A program made the position numbers and the translations under genes. Of a stretch of DNA of 64,000 nucleotides, positions 52,598 to 61,165 are shown piece after piece. Positions within the stretch are counted from its first letter, which is position 1. The number at the start of each line of letters is the position of its first letter. Origin of the DNA: Fictibacillus solisalsi. Lineage in GTDB: Bacteria > Bacillota > Bacilli > Bacillales > Fictibacillaceae. The stretch spans positions 2,873,057 through 2,937,056 of the forward strand of contig NZ_FNHW01000001.1 in the NCBI RefSeq assembly GCF_900103485.1. Reading direction: 5' to 3'. The notes under the pieces are model-generated. The model was not told where the DNA came from. It made no database searches and worked only from the letters and a program-made list of their open reading frames with translations.

Positions 52598-54028
52598 TTA
52601 GTGTTCAGCCGAAACGGAAGATACCGTCTCTTTCTGACGCTTTTTTTTGGTAATAAGGGGATAAATAATAAAACCGGCAAGGAACAAGCCAATGCCAAGG
52701 CCGAATGTTTTCAAATCTGCGGTCCCGGTTTTGATGACCCAGATGGAATAAACAAGAGCAATAATGGCAATCAATCCATCCTTCCACCTGCTAACTTTCA
52801 TGCCTTCCAATGCTTCCCCTTTGAGTGTAAGCTTCAAGAAGAACGCCGCTGAAACAAGATATGGAATCAAATAGGCGAGCGTAGCGGCGGTCGTTAAGAA
52901 CGTATAGGCCTGACTGATTGTTCCTGAGATGGTTGAAAAAATTAATAGTTGTGACATGGCATTCGTTACAGTCAAGGAACGGACAGGGCTCCCTTTTTTA
53001 TTTACTTTTGCAAAATAGGAAGGAAACACTCCTTTTTTTGCTGCCTGAAAGGGGACTTCAGAACTCAATAGGATCCATCCGATCGTTGCACCGAACAAGG
53101 AAACAAGCGCGAGCAGTGCCATGATGTTTGCACCTGCGCTTCCAATCAAGGCAGAAAGAGCATCAACGAACGGTTTGTCTGATGCCTTAAGCACATCTTG
53201 CGGCAATATCCCCATCATGAGAAGTGTGATTGCCATATAAATCACAAGAGCCACGATAAGCCCAAAGATTGTTGCACGGCTTACATCACGCTGGGATTTG
53301 GCACGTCCGGACAAAACAACAGCCGATTCGATCCCGATAAACGCCCAGAGCGTGGAAATCGCGGCCATTTGGACCTGGCTGAACAATCCGTGTGAAGCAC
53401 CGGCATTATCAGTAACCGGCGTGTAAAACTGACCAAAATTTGAAGATTGAAACGCAAAAACAGCTGCGACAATAAAGAGCGTAAATCCGGCCACCTTAGA
53501 TGCTGTCGCAATAAAGTTCAGCTTTCCGGCACCGTTCATACTGCTTACTAAAATAAAGTGAATCCCCCAAAGCAATACCGTACAAACCACAAATGTGACC
53601 AGATGTCCGAGAGAAATTTTTTGTGAACCGATAGAGAAAACGGTGTTCCCTGCTTTCATGATCGGGAAAAACGTGGAAAGATAGCCGGCAAAACTTGTTA
53701 CCATTGCCACATTACTGATCCAGTTGGCAATCCAATAGCCCCATACCATGCTGAAGCTCGCTATGTTTCCAACCTTTTCTGATTGAAATAATGCCTTCGC
53801 GTAGCTTTGCGGACCCGCTGTTAAATCGGGACGACGGATCGACAGTTTACTGAAGATAAGAGCGACCATCATGACTCCAAAACCCGTAACTAGCCATGCA
53901 ATCGTTACCCCCAGCGGACTTGCAGTCTGGGCCAGGGTACTCGGCAGCATAAAAATCCCCGACCCAACCATATTTCCAATAACGAAGGCGGCCAACAGCC
54001 AAAACCCCCATTTTTTCGTTGTATCCAT
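52598..54028 (-). CDS. Amino acid permease, APA/ArcD-like antiporter type
   Basis: A 476-residue APC-superfamily transporter with twelve to thirteen helices. FVIGNMVGSGIFMLPSTLAQ is the substrate-binding helix 1 with the GSGIF motif; FIGIESAVVLSGRAKSQRDV is helix 6 with the conserved IExxVVLSxRA. These fit basic amino acid/polyamine antiporters such as YvsH and ArcD (arginine-ornithine, lysine). AAGGAAGG precedes ATG 54028. A long leader with a terminator-like hairpin suggests regulation by attenuation. Monocistronic. Confidence 0.88.
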   Translation of the reverse strand: MDTTKKWGFWLLAAFVIGNMVGSGIFMLPSTLAQTASPLGVTIAWLVTGFGVMMVALIFSKLSIRRPDLTAGPQSYAKALFQSEKVGNIASFSMVWGYWIANWISNVAMVTSFAGYLSTFFPIMKAGNTVFSIGSQKISLGHLVTFVVCTVLLWGIHFILVSSMNGAGKLNFIATASKVAGFTLFIVAAVFAFQSSNFGQFYTPVTDNAGASHGLFSQVQMAAISTLWAFIGIESAVVLSGRAKSQRDVSRATIFGLIVALVIYMAITLLMMGILPQDVLKASDKPFVDALSALIGSAGANIMALLALVSLFGATIGWILLSSEVPFQAAKKGVFPSYFAKVNKKGSPVRSLTVTNAMSQLLIFSTISGTISQAYTFLTTAATLAYLIPYLVSAAFFLKLTLKGEALEGMKVSRWKDGLIAIIALVYSIWVIKTGTADLKTFGLGIGLFLAGFIIYPLITKKKRQKETVSSVSAEH

Positions 54029-54059
54029 TGAACATTTCCTTCCTTATATATGAAAACGC

Positions 54060-54104
54060 AAAAAAACGCATGGTTTTTCACCACCGCGCCTCTTGAGAAA
54101 CCAT
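54060..54104 (-). terminator. Terminator-like hairpin in the permease leader (candidate attenuator)
   Basis: On the minus strand ATGGTTT and AAACCAT (54098-54104 and 54070-54076) enclose 21 bases, and the second arm runs into GCG and T7. An alternative stem CGCGGTGGT with ACCATGCG uses the same 3' arm. It lies 32 bases before the permease ATG and about 55 bases after a likely promoter (TTGACT, 17 bases, TATTCT). Two mutually exclusive stems before a T-run suggest controlled termination. Confidence 0.45.
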
Positions 54105-54313
54105 TTTAAAATATTTTATTACTTTACCATGGTAGAATATCAGATAACTAAAGATAAGTCAATCCTATTGAATGGTGAGCTGATTAAAGTCACGGTCAAA
54201 ATGAGCGATTTGCAGTCAATTTTTTAAGGTTTGCGGACAACTTTGCCGGATTTCCTTCAGGCAACATTCTCATTTTTCCGGGCAAGTGGCATCACCACAC
54301 CCTGCCCCATTAC
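54105..54313. other. Intergenic region upstream of the permease
   Basis: About 210 bases between the permease leader and the glpX terminator. It holds the likely minus-strand permease promoter (TTGACT / TATTCT, about 54160-54133) and no open frame or known RNA motif that I can see. No lysine riboswitch or T-box consensus is present. Confidence 0.5.
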
Positions 54314-54347
54314 AAAAAACAACCCGCCATTTACCTAGTGGCGGGTT
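54314..54347 (-). terminator. Terminator overlapping the glpX stop codon
   Basis: AACCCGCCA and TGGCGGGTT pair around a loop that contains the glpX TAG stop; on the minus strand the second arm is followed by G and T6. Confidence 0.92.
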
Positions 54348-55300
54348 TCAACAAACTGAAAGTTATTTCCTCGTCCTCCGATGGTGATGAATGAATGCGT
54401 CAGCATAGAGCCATCTGCCTTTTTACGAACACCGTTCAGCAAGATGCCATCAGTGATGCCTGTCGCGACAAAAAAACACCGGTCACTTCTCACCATATCA
54501 TCCAGCCGTAAAATACGATCTGGATCGCTCAACCCCATTCCAACACAGCGATTGAACTCCTCCTCGTTCTGGCAAATGAGCTGCGCTTGAAAATCTCCTC
54601 CAAGACTTCGCAAAGCAACTGCAGCAATGACCCCCTCAGGCGCCCCACCTGTACCTACAAGCAGATCGACATCAATGTCCTCAATTCCAGTGGCAATCGC
54701 CCCTGTAACGTCACCGTCCGAAAAGAGTTTCACTTTCGCTCCTGCCTCAAACACCTCTTGAATCAGGGACTGGTGACGGTTCCGGTCTTGAATCATGACC
54801 GTAACCTCACTTATGTCTTTTCCAAGGCAGCGAGCGACCGAGCAGATATTCTCCGTTAATGGTGCCTCAATATCAATCTTTCCTTTAGCTTTCGGACCAA
54901 CTGCAATTTTTCTCATATACATATCCGGCGCATGAAGCAAATGTCCTTTTTCGGCAACAGCAATCACCGTCAACGCATTATCCATTCCTTTTGACATTAA
55001 GGTTGTCCCTTCCACTGGATCAACCGCAATGTCTACCAGTGGGCCTCTGCCTGTTCCTACTCGTTCACCGATATAAAGCATTGGAGCCTCGTCCAATTCG
55101 CCTTCTCCAATCACAACGGTCCCGTCCATCGCAATAGATCCCATTCTTGTACGCATGGCTTCGGTTCCAGCACCATCCGCTTCATTTTTCTTTCCTTTGC
55201 CGACCCAGGGATACGAAGAGAGGGCCGCTTCCTGTGCAACGGCGAGAAAATCCATCGCCAATTGCTGAATATCCTCTTTGTTATCCAATTTCATGCTCAT
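54335..55300 (-). CDS. glpX: Class II fructose-1,6-bisphosphatase (GlpX family)
   Basis: A 321-residue metal-dependent sugar bisphosphatase. GEGELDEAPMLYIGE and DIAVDPVEGTTLMSKGMDNA are the metal-binding motifs of class II enzymes, LVGTGGAPEGVIAAVALR the substrate site. It hydrolyses fructose 1,6-bisphosphate; some GlpX enzymes also take sedoheptulose 1,7-bisphosphate. ATG 55300 follows GGGGAGGAATAGC. It lies downstream of the dha genes on the same strand, behind their terminator, in a polyol catabolic locus. That context favours a role in routing C4/C3 products into hexose or heptulose phosphates. Confidence 0.93.
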   Translation of the reverse strand: MSMKLDNKEDIQQLAMDFLAVAQEAALSSYPWVGKGKKNEADGAGTEAMRTRMGSIAMDGTVVIGEGELDEAPMLYIGERVGTGRGPLVDIAVDPVEGTTLMSKGMDNALTVIAVAEKGHLLHAPDMYMRKIAVGPKAKGKIDIEAPLTENICSVARCLGKDISEVTVMIQDRNRHQSLIQEVFEAGAKVKLFSDGDVTGAIATGIEDIDVDLLVGTGGAPEGVIAAVALRSLGGDFQAQLICQNEEEFNRCVGMGLSDPDRILRLDDMVRSDRCFFVATGITDGILLNGVRKKADGSMLTHSFITIGGRGNNFQFVETRH

Positions 55301-55331
55301 GCTATTCCTCCCCACCTTTTTATGGACATAG

Positions 55332-55380
55332 AAAAAGAGGGCTGCATCCTGACGATTTTTCAGTTCAGCTGCCCTCTTGC
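55332..55380 (-). terminator. Terminator of the polyol operon before glpX
   Basis: GCAAGAGGGC and GCCCTCTTTTT (minus strand) pair over a 28-base loop, followed by T5. It separates dhaL from glpX, though partial read-through is possible. Confidence 0.8.
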
Positions 55381-55390
55381 TTTTTACGTA

Positions 55391-56041
55391 TTAAGCCGTC
55401 TGGACGGATGTCATTACCGATTCAAATGCTTTTAAAATAAGGTGGGAAGAAGTGGCGCCCGGGTCCTGATTGCCGAGTGAACGCTCTCCCAAACGGCTGG
55501 ACCTTCCTTTTTTTGATATAAGATCTTTCGTCGATTCCATGCCTTCCTTTGAAGATGCAACCGCTTTTGAAAACGCCTCTGCAAAACTGCCGGAACTAGC
55601 ATATTCCTGTTTTAGCGTTTCCAGTGCAGGCTGCAACGTGTCGATCATTGTTTTATCTCCCACTTCCGCCTGTCCTCTTTCCTTTACTCCTTCAATAAAA
55701 GCGGTCCAGAAATTGTAAAGATCTTCTCCGGTAAGCTCATTTTTGCCCTGAAGTTCCTTTCCTCCCCGGAGGAATCCTGTCGCATAAAGAGGACCTACGG
55801 TTGAACCAACCGCACTCAGAAAGGTACGGCCGGCGGAGATGCTGATTTTTCCGCAATCATTTTCATCTTTCAATTCATTGTTCAACTTTCCCAGAACTGC
55901 CTGCCAGCCAATGGACATGGTCACACCATGGTCCCCGTCCCCAAGCTTGCGGTCAAGCTCCGACAAGTAGTCTTTATTTTCCTCAACCGTTTCCACAACA
56001 CGCTGTAAAAAGGCTTTTAAATCCTTTGCTGAAAAAGACAT
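55391..56041 (-). CDS. dhaL: DhaL, ADP/ATP-binding subunit of a dihydroxyacetone-type kinase
   Basis: A 216-residue helical-barrel domain. DRKLGDGDHGVTMSIGW supplies the Mg-nucleotide Asp cluster (usually DxKxGDGDHG), FLRGGKE and RSSRLGERSLGNQDPGATSS the second nucleotide loop. DhaL donates phosphate to the sugar bound on DhaK. AAGGAGGAGATCAC precedes ATG 56041, 12 bases after the dhaK stop. No DhaM phosphotransferase subunit is in the window, so the kinase may use ATP directly or borrow a DhaM from elsewhere. Confidence 0.93.
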   Translation of the reverse strand: MSFSAKDLKAFLQRVVETVEENKDYLSELDRKLGDGDHGVTMSIGWQAVLGKLNNELKDENDCGKISISAGRTFLSAVGSTVGPLYATGFLRGGKELQGKNELTGEDLYNFWTAFIEGVKERGQAEVGDKTMIDTLQPALETLKQEYASSGSFAEAFSKAVASSKEGMESTKDLISKKGRSSRLGERSLGNQDPGATSSHLILKAFESVMTSVQTA

Positions 56042-56053
56042 GTGATCTCCTCC

Positions 56054-57058
56054 TTATCGTTGAACATACATCGGACAATCCGCCGCTGCATCCACAAATT
56101 CTGTTAGTTCATCATCAAGCTTAATCAAGCTAACGGAACATCCACCCATTTCAAGTGAAGTACTGTAATCACCCACAAAAGAACGGTGTATGGTGATGCC
56201 CTTTTCGCTTAAGATCTGTTCGACTCGCCGGTAAACAATATAAAGTTCCATTTTGGTGGTCGATCCTAAGCCGTTTACAAGAACAGCGACTTTTTCTCCT
56301 TCGCCAACTGGCATATCAGCCAGAATATCCTGAACGAGGCGGTCCGCCACCTGGTCTGCAGGCTGGAGATCTCCCTTTTCCACTCCTGGTTCTCCATGAT
56401 GCCCCAGACCGATTTCCATCTCGTTTTCTTCCAATTCAAAGCTTGGTTTTCCGGTTTGCGGAAGTGAGCAAGGTGAAAGTCCGACTCCCATCGTACGGGT
56501 ATGATCATTTGCCTTTTTGGCTGCCCGAACCACTTCTTCCAGACTATATCCTTTTTCCGATGCGGCACCCGCTACCTTCGTGACAAAAAATTCTCCCGCA
56601 ATGCCGCGGCGCTTCTCCTTTTCTTCTTTTGGAGCTGAAGCGACGTCATCCGTGACAATGACTCTTCCGACCTGGATGTCCGCTTCAAGCTCAGCCAATT
56701 CAGCAGCCATGCTAAAGTTCATGAGGTCTCCTGCGTAATTTCCATATACGTAGATGACACCGGCTCCTTTATCAATCGCCTTTGTCGCTTCAAGAATCGG
56801 ATCTGGCGGTGGTGAAGCGAAAATATTTCCCACCGCAACACCGTCAGCCATCCCGGTACCGACATAGCCCATAAAGGCTGGTTCATGTCCGGACCCGCCC
56901 CCGATTAAAACACCGACCTTTCCTTCTGCTGTTTCCTTAGCGGTTACAATCGAGCGCCCGTTTTCCTCCAGTACCCGGACATGATGTGGGTGAGCTTTCG
57001 CATAGCCTTCGATCATTTCTTCAACGACTCGGTTTGGGTTATTTATAAGTTTTTTCAT
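56054..57058 (-). CDS. dhaK: DhaK, substrate-binding subunit of a dihydroxyacetone-type kinase
   Basis: A 334-residue subunit that binds the ketose covalently. VGVLIGGGSGHEPAFMGYVG carries the first His, MEIGLGHHGEPGVEKG the hemiaminal-forming His, and VGNIFASPPPDPI and YGNYAGDLMNF line the site. Homologues phosphorylate dihydroxyacetone, erythrulose or other short ketoses. ATG 57058 is favoured over GTG 57067 because it has GGGGAGAG at ten bases. It overlaps the RpiB-family gene by 20 bases and is followed by dhaL, one operon. In context a tetrulose kinase is the likelier role. Confidence 0.93.
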   Translation of the reverse strand: MKKLINNPNRVVEEMIEGYAKAHPHHVRVLEENGRSIVTAKETAEGKVGVLIGGGSGHEPAFMGYVGTGMADGVAVGNIFASPPPDPILEATKAIDKGAGVIYVYGNYAGDLMNFSMAAELAELEADIQVGRVIVTDDVASAPKEEKEKRRGIAGEFFVTKVAGAASEKGYSLEEVVRAAKKANDHTRTMGVGLSPCSLPQTGKPSFELEENEMEIGLGHHGEPGVEKGDLQPADQVADRLVQDILADMPVGEGEKVAVLVNGLGSTTKMELYIVYRRVEQILSEKGITIHRSFVGDYSTSLEMGGCSVSLIKLDDELTEFVDAAADCPMYVQR

Positions 57059-57521
57059 GCTGAGCACTCTCCCCTTTTAAAAACTCTTGCTCCTTGTCTG
57101 TGATCTGCTGTACCTTTCTTCCGGAATTGCCCCCGGAGAAGTGAGAATCAAGATATACTTTCACAACCTGTTTGGCGACTTCAACACCAATGACTTTTGC
57201 TCCCATCGTCAAAATCTGGGCGTTGTTGCTCAGTTGTGCCCGTTCTGCTGAATACGTATCATGGCAAAGCGCTGCCCGGATGCCGGGTACCTTTCCTGCA
57301 GCGATGGCTACACCAATCCCTGTACCGCAGCATAAAATTCCACGGTCCAGCTTGTTCTTCATAATGTCCTGCCCAACTTCAAAAGCCACTTCCGGATAAT
57401 CCACCTCAGAGCATGAATGGCAGCCATAATCAATGACTTCGTGCCCCAATTCTTGTATATAGCTTTTTACGCTTTCTTTCATGTCAAAGGCATTATGGTC
57501 GGAACCCAATCCTATCCTCAT
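57039..57521 (-). CDS. RpiB/LacAB-family sugar-phosphate isomerase
   Basis: A 160-residue isomerase. GSDHNAFDMKESVKSYIQELGHEVIDYG is the family N-terminus, RGILCCGTGIGVAIAA contains the catalytic Cys and CGTGIG anion loop, and ALCHDTYSAERAQLSNNA the His/Asn site. Besides ribose 5-phosphate isomerase B the family includes tetrulose-phosphate isomerases that make erythrose 4-phosphate. Overlap with dhaK (20 bases) indicates the isomerase acts on the kinase product. The C-terminal extension (about 25 residues, charged) is longer than in typical RpiB. Confidence 0.9.
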   Translation of the reverse strand: MRIGLGSDHNAFDMKESVKSYIQELGHEVIDYGCHSCSEVDYPEVAFEVGQDIMKNKLDRGILCCGTGIGVAIAAGKVPGIRAALCHDTYSAERAQLSNNAQILTMGAKVIGVEVAKQVVKVYLDSHFSGGNSGRKVQQITDKEQEFLKGESAQHEKTYK

Positions 57522-57560
57522 TATGCAACTCCCTTTCTCTCTATTTTAGATGTATCGCTA

Positions 57561-58835
57561 CTACGCTTTTTGCGCGTTTTGGAATTCCTCCAGGGAAACT
57601 CTTTCCGCTTCTTCTGCTTCTTTCTTGGAAAGAGTGACAAATTTCATCAGCACAGCACTGATCAAATAAAGGCCTGTGTAAATCCAGATCACACCCACTG
57701 TATCCACCAATCCGATAAAAGCTCCAACAATTGCAGGACCAACAAAGGTACTCAATCCAGCACCAAGATTAAGGATGGACATCGCTGCACCGCGGTTTTC
57801 CGGTGCAAGTGATGGGATCAGTGCAGACAATGGAACGAAGCCGGCAAGACAAGCACCGTAGCAAGCGGCCACTGCGGTAGCCACAAAATAGTTCGGACCA
57901 GCCGCCAGCGGAACATAATAGAAAGCGACTGTGAAAACGGCACATCCCACACCGCCAAACCACATGACCGTGTTTCTCCAGCCCAACTTGTCACCTACAA
58001 TACCGAATATCAGGTTAAAAATGATGTTGCTCGTCCACAGTGAGCCATAGATCTGCAGCCATTCGGAACGCGTAAAGCCCAAGTCCATCATAAATGCAGG
58101 CATGAACACCACAAATCCATAAGCAGCTGAAGTGTTGATGGTTCGAACAATTCCGCCCATACCGATTTTCGGATTTTCAAAAGCAATGGTTACGCCCTTT
58201 AAAAGATACTTTAAGGCTTCACTTTTATTTTCAAATTTCTTGCTGTGGTTTTTGTCCTTGTTCAGGAAAATCGCCACAGTTGCACCAAGAAGTACGAAAA
58301 TGAGCGCACTCCAAAGGGTTTTCATTTCCCCCAAAACCGGAAGTGCAAAGCTTGAGTAGTAGGCTCCAAGCACGTTCAATCCGCCGCTAAAGGCAAACCA
58401 GAACCAGCCCACTGCCGTGCCAAGCTTATCGGATGGCGCATAGTACGTTACCCATACGAGGAACGAATACGCGAAAAGCGGATAGCCGAGTCCGCGTAAT
58501 GCATAAGTTGGCAGAATGATGGCCAGGTTCATGCTGGTGATTCCGAACGTAAGGAAAACCAGTGTGCCGGCTACAAACAGGGAAAGTCCAAGCATCATCG
58601 CTTTTCTTGGACCGAGCACTTCCGCAAGCACCCCGGAAAGCCAGGCCGCTACCGCTACCGCAAAGCCATATACACTAAAGACCAGCGCGGACTGCTGCAC
58701 GGATAACCCATGATCTGTAAAGTAGGAAGATAACCAACCCAGTTCAAGGCCGTCTCCCATCATAAAAATCAATACACCGAAATAACCTAATGCCATTTTC
58801 CGGTCCATGCCCAATTTACCTAATAGCCCGTCCAT
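57561..58835 (-). CDS. MFS polyol permease (RbtT/DalT-like)
   Basis: A 424-residue twelve-helix MFS permease. YFGVLIFMMGDGLELGWLSSYF in helix 1, GVLAEVLGPRKAMMLGL (motif A) and ALRGLGYPLFAYSFLVWVTYY in helix 4 resemble ribitol and D-arabitol permeases. The last 30 residues are an acidic tail (KEAEEAERVSLEEF). ATG 58835 follows AAGGGAGG; an upstream frame of 7 codons is not needed. It stands between the MDR dehydrogenase and the isomerase with small gaps (63 and 39 bases), so it is the uptake step of the operon. Confidence 0.9.
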   Translation of the reverse strand: MDGLLGKLGMDRKMALGYFGVLIFMMGDGLELGWLSSYFTDHGLSVQQSALVFSVYGFAVAVAAWLSGVLAEVLGPRKAMMLGLSLFVAGTLVFLTFGITSMNLAIILPTYALRGLGYPLFAYSFLVWVTYYAPSDKLGTAVGWFWFAFSGGLNVLGAYYSSFALPVLGEMKTLWSALIFVLLGATVAIFLNKDKNHSKKFENKSEALKYLLKGVTIAFENPKIGMGGIVRTINTSAAYGFVVFMPAFMMDLGFTRSEWLQIYGSLWTSNIIFNLIFGIVGDKLGWRNTVMWFGGVGCAVFTVAFYYVPLAAGPNYFVATAVAACYGACLAGFVPLSALIPSLAPENRGAAMSILNLGAGLSTFVGPAIVGAFIGLVDTVGVIWIYTGLYLISAVLMKFVTLSKKEAEEAERVSLEEFQNAQKA

Positions 58836-58898
58836 TTTGCTTCCTCCCTTGCTCATTTTTATAGTGAAACGGCTGCCTCTTCATCAGCCGCACGATGG

Positions 58899-60014
58899 TT
58901 ACAGATTTGGGTTAAGCACAACTTTCAGAGATTTCGCTCCATTTTTCACCAACTGGAATCCTTCCTCAAACTCCTCCAAAGGAAGCGTGTGGGTGACCAC
59001 ACCTTCTGTTGGTAAATCTCCATTGGAAATGCCTGTAATGACATGTTCATAGCAGTATGGTCCTAGGTGGGATCCAAGCACATCAAGCTCCTTCCGGTCG
59101 CTGATGATGCTCCAGTCTACCGTCACAGGCTCCTTGAATACGCTGAACTCCACAAAACGGCCGAGCTTGCGGATCATCGTTAACCCTTGTTCTACCGATT
59201 TTTGTGCTCCTGTGGCTTCAATATAAATGTCACAGCCATAGCCGTCGGTCAGTTCTTTTACAATTGCATTCACATCATCCTTCGCCGGATTGAGTACCAT
59301 GTCCGCTCCAAACTTTTTAGCCAGCTCCAGCCTCTCTTCAAAAAGATCGAGAACAATCAATTTTCCCGGGCCTGACTTCTTGATAGCACCAATCATGCCA
59401 AGTCCGAGTGTACCCGCACCTGCCAGCACGACGACATCACCGAGCTGAATCTGTGCACGCTGTACTGCGTGGAAGGAACATGCATACGGTTCAATCAGAA
59501 TGGCTTTTTCGATTGGAAGTTCATCAGGCACCTTGTAGTTAATCGCTTCCTTCGTAAATTTCATGTATTCTGCCATGGCACCGTTTACATTACTCTGAAA
59601 GCCGTATAAATCATGCTTCTCGCACATCCAGTATTGTCCTCGGTTACAAAAGCGGCAATCCCAGCAAGGAACGATTTGTTCTGAAATGACGCGTTCCCCC
59701 ACTTCAAATTCGGTAACCCCTTCTCCAAGCTCCACCACATGACCGATAAATTCATGACCCGGAATCATAGGCGCTTTAATATAAGCAGGCTGCTTTTCAT
59801 CACCCCAGAAGCTTGGTGCCCCGTCAAATGCTTTTAAGTCTCCTGCACAAATCCCGCAAGCTTCGACTTTTACCAAGATCTCACCTTCCCCAACTTCGGG
59901 AACCGGAACGGTTTCAAAGCGGTAATCCCCCGGTGCATAAGCGACTACAGCCTTCATGGTTTTAGGAATACTCGTATTCTTTGCTTCTTGATCCGCTACC
60001 GTTTTCATGTTCAT
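58899..60014 (-). CDS. Zinc-dependent MDR polyol dehydrogenase (erythritol/threitol dehydrogenase-like)
   Basis: A 371-residue medium-chain alcohol dehydrogenase. CGICAGDLKAF and PGHEFIGHVVELG hold catalytic zinc ligands, CWDCRFCNRGQYWMC the structural zinc cysteines, VLAGAGTLGLGMIGAIK the nucleotide loop. It belongs with sorbitol/L-iditol dehydrogenase relatives; the closest named function I can recall is the erythritol/L-threitol dehydrogenase of mycobacteria. It oxidises a polyol to a 2-ketose in the cytosol. AAGGGAGAG precedes ATG 60014. First gene of the minus-strand operon, with a cre-like site and operator-like repeat upstream. Confidence 0.88.
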   Translation of the reverse strand: MNMKTVADQEAKNTSIPKTMKAVVAYAPGDYRFETVPVPEVGEGEILVKVEACGICAGDLKAFDGAPSFWGDEKQPAYIKAPMIPGHEFIGHVVELGEGVTEFEVGERVISEQIVPCWDCRFCNRGQYWMCEKHDLYGFQSNVNGAMAEYMKFTKEAINYKVPDELPIEKAILIEPYACSFHAVQRAQIQLGDVVVLAGAGTLGLGMIGAIKKSGPGKLIVLDLFEERLELAKKFGADMVLNPAKDDVNAIVKELTDGYGCDIYIEATGAQKSVEQGLTMIRKLGRFVEFSVFKEPVTVDWSIISDRKELDVLGSHLGPYCYEHVITGISNGDLPTEGVVTHTLPLEEFEEGFQLVKNGAKSLKVVLNPNL

Positions 60015-60053
60015 TACAATCTCTCCCTTAAATTGATTTTTAAAGACCCTTTT

Positions 60054-60069
60054 TAGATAACGCTTTCAT
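60054..60069 (-). promoter_or_regulatory. cre site (CcpA binding), perfect consensus match
   Basis: On the minus strand ATGAAAGCGTTATCTA matches WTGNAANCGNWNNCWW at every fixed position. It lies about 40 bases upstream of the MDR dehydrogenase ATG, in the transcribed leader, where CcpA acts as a roadblock in other sugar operons. Catabolite repression by glucose is therefore expected. Confidence 0.75.
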
Positions 60070-60124
60070 TTCTCTTAGAATAAATTCCTTTCCACCTCTT
60101 TTTTATTATTATATTTTTTCTTTT

Positions 60125-60141
60125 TCTATCGTTTGTTTTCG
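60125..60141. promoter_or_regulatory. Operator-like repeat upstream of the polyol operon
   Basis: TCTATCGTTTGTTTTCG recurs with one change at 61971-61987 in front of the SDR gene. Here it is extended to an inverted repeat, CTATCG...CGATAAT (TATCG-8-CGATA). It lies just downstream of the predicted transcription start, suitable for repression, and the divergent DeoR-type gene is the obvious source of the repressor. Confidence 0.65.
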
Positions 60142-60162
60142 ATAATACGCTGTATTGGGTCC

Positions 60163-60192
60163 ATTATAATCACCATTTGTTTAAATAGTCAA
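60163..60192 (-). promoter_or_regulatory. Sigma-A-type promoter of the polyol operon
   Basis: On the minus strand TTGACT (60192-60187), an 18-base spacer and TATAAT (60168-60163) give a strong promoter whose start would fall near 60155, about 140 bases ahead of the MDR dehydrogenase. Confidence 0.7.
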
Positions 60193-60338
60193 TTAATTTT
60201 TGATTTTTTTATAATTTATTTTCACTTTGTTTTGTTTTATTATTGATTTACAATGTTTATGAAAGATGGTGTAATAGAATAATAAAAGTAAAACGATTAC
60301 AAAAATAAATTTTACTAATTGATTTGTAGGTGATCATA

Positions 60339-61121
60339 GTGGGAAAAATGTTTGTGCCTGAACGCCGGAGAGTCATTCTTAATAGATTGAATGAAAGCCA
60401 GCGAGTATCTATTAAAGAACTCGCGAAGGAAATTCAAGTATCGGAAGCGACCCTGCGTACCGATTTGACAAAGATGGAAGAAGAGGGATTGCTCAAGCGC
60501 ACACATGGAGGTGCAGTGCTCGCCGACTCCTCCGATAACGAAACAAGCTTCTCCATCCGTGAAAAGAAAAATAAAATCGAAAAATCCGCCATCGCCAAGG
60601 AAGCGGCAGCCATGCTTGAAAACGGACAGTGTATCATGCTTGATGCAAGTTCTACCGCTCTTGAACTGGCCAGAATTCTGAAAGATAAGCCCATCCGCCT
60701 GACCGTAGTGACCAGTGGCATCAATACCGCTCTTGAACTGAATGAGCACCCGGACATTACCGTGATTTTACTGGGCGGCATCGTAAAACGGGGTTCTCAT
60801 TCTTTAGAAGGAACCCTTGGCGTAAATATCCTGAACCAGATCAACATCGACCTTCTGTTTACCTCGGCCAACGGCTTTTCACTCGAGTCCGGTTTGACCG
60901 ATTTTAGTGTATACGAAGTTGAATTGAAAAAAGCCATGGTGAGGGCAAGCAAAAAAGTTATAGCTCTGCTCGACCACTCCAAATTTTTCAAAAACTCGAT
61001 TGCGTCCTTTGCCTCTCTCGGCGATATTGACATCATCATTACGGACAGCAGCCAGGCAAACAGCCAGAAACACGTTTTAGCGGAACATGGAGTAGAACTA
61101 ATTACGATAGAAACGGAATAA
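60339..61121 (+). CDS. DeoR-family transcriptional regulator of the polyol locus
   Basis: A 260-residue regulator. The N-terminal winged helix has PERRRVILNRLNESQRVSIKE and VSEATLRTDLTKMEEEGLLKRTHGGAVL, the DeoR signature. The C-terminal ISOCOT-type sensor domain has MLDASSTALELA, TVVTSGINTALEL, LLGGIVKRGSHSLEG and DLLFTSANGFSLESGLTDF, expected to bind a phosphorylated sugar from the pathway. GTG 60339 is chosen because TAGGTGAT sits at the right distance; the frame opens three codons earlier. Divergent from the MDR-headed operon and convergent with the SDR gene, it probably represses both through the shared 17-base element. Confidence 0.92.
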   Translation: MGKMFVPERRRVILNRLNESQRVSIKELAKEIQVSEATLRTDLTKMEEEGLLKRTHGGAVLADSSDNETSFSIREKKNKIEKSAIAKEAAAMLENGQCIMLDASSTALELARILKDKPIRLTVVTSGINTALELNEHPDITVILLGGIVKRGSHSLEGTLGVNILNQINIDLLFTSANGFSLESGLTDFSVYEVELKKAMVRASKKVIALLDHSKFFKNSIASFASLGDIDIIITDSSQANSQKHVLAEHGVELITIETE

Positions 61122-61123
61122 AG

Positions 61124-61162
61124 AAAAGCAGCCGCACTAGTGATTAGTGAGCTGCTTTTTTT
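61124..61162. terminator. Bidirectional terminator
   Basis: AGCAGC and GCTGCT with inner CACTA/TAGTG stem and T7, between the convergent DeoR-type and SDR genes. Confidence 0.9.
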
Positions 61163-61165
61163 GTT

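Noticed and set aside
54029-54334. A lysine riboswitch or T-box upstream of the amino acid permease
   Set aside because: AGAGGCGCG resembles the opening of a lysine riboswitch, but the remaining conserved helices are absent and the leader is too short. No T-box NTGGNACC-type sequence was seen.
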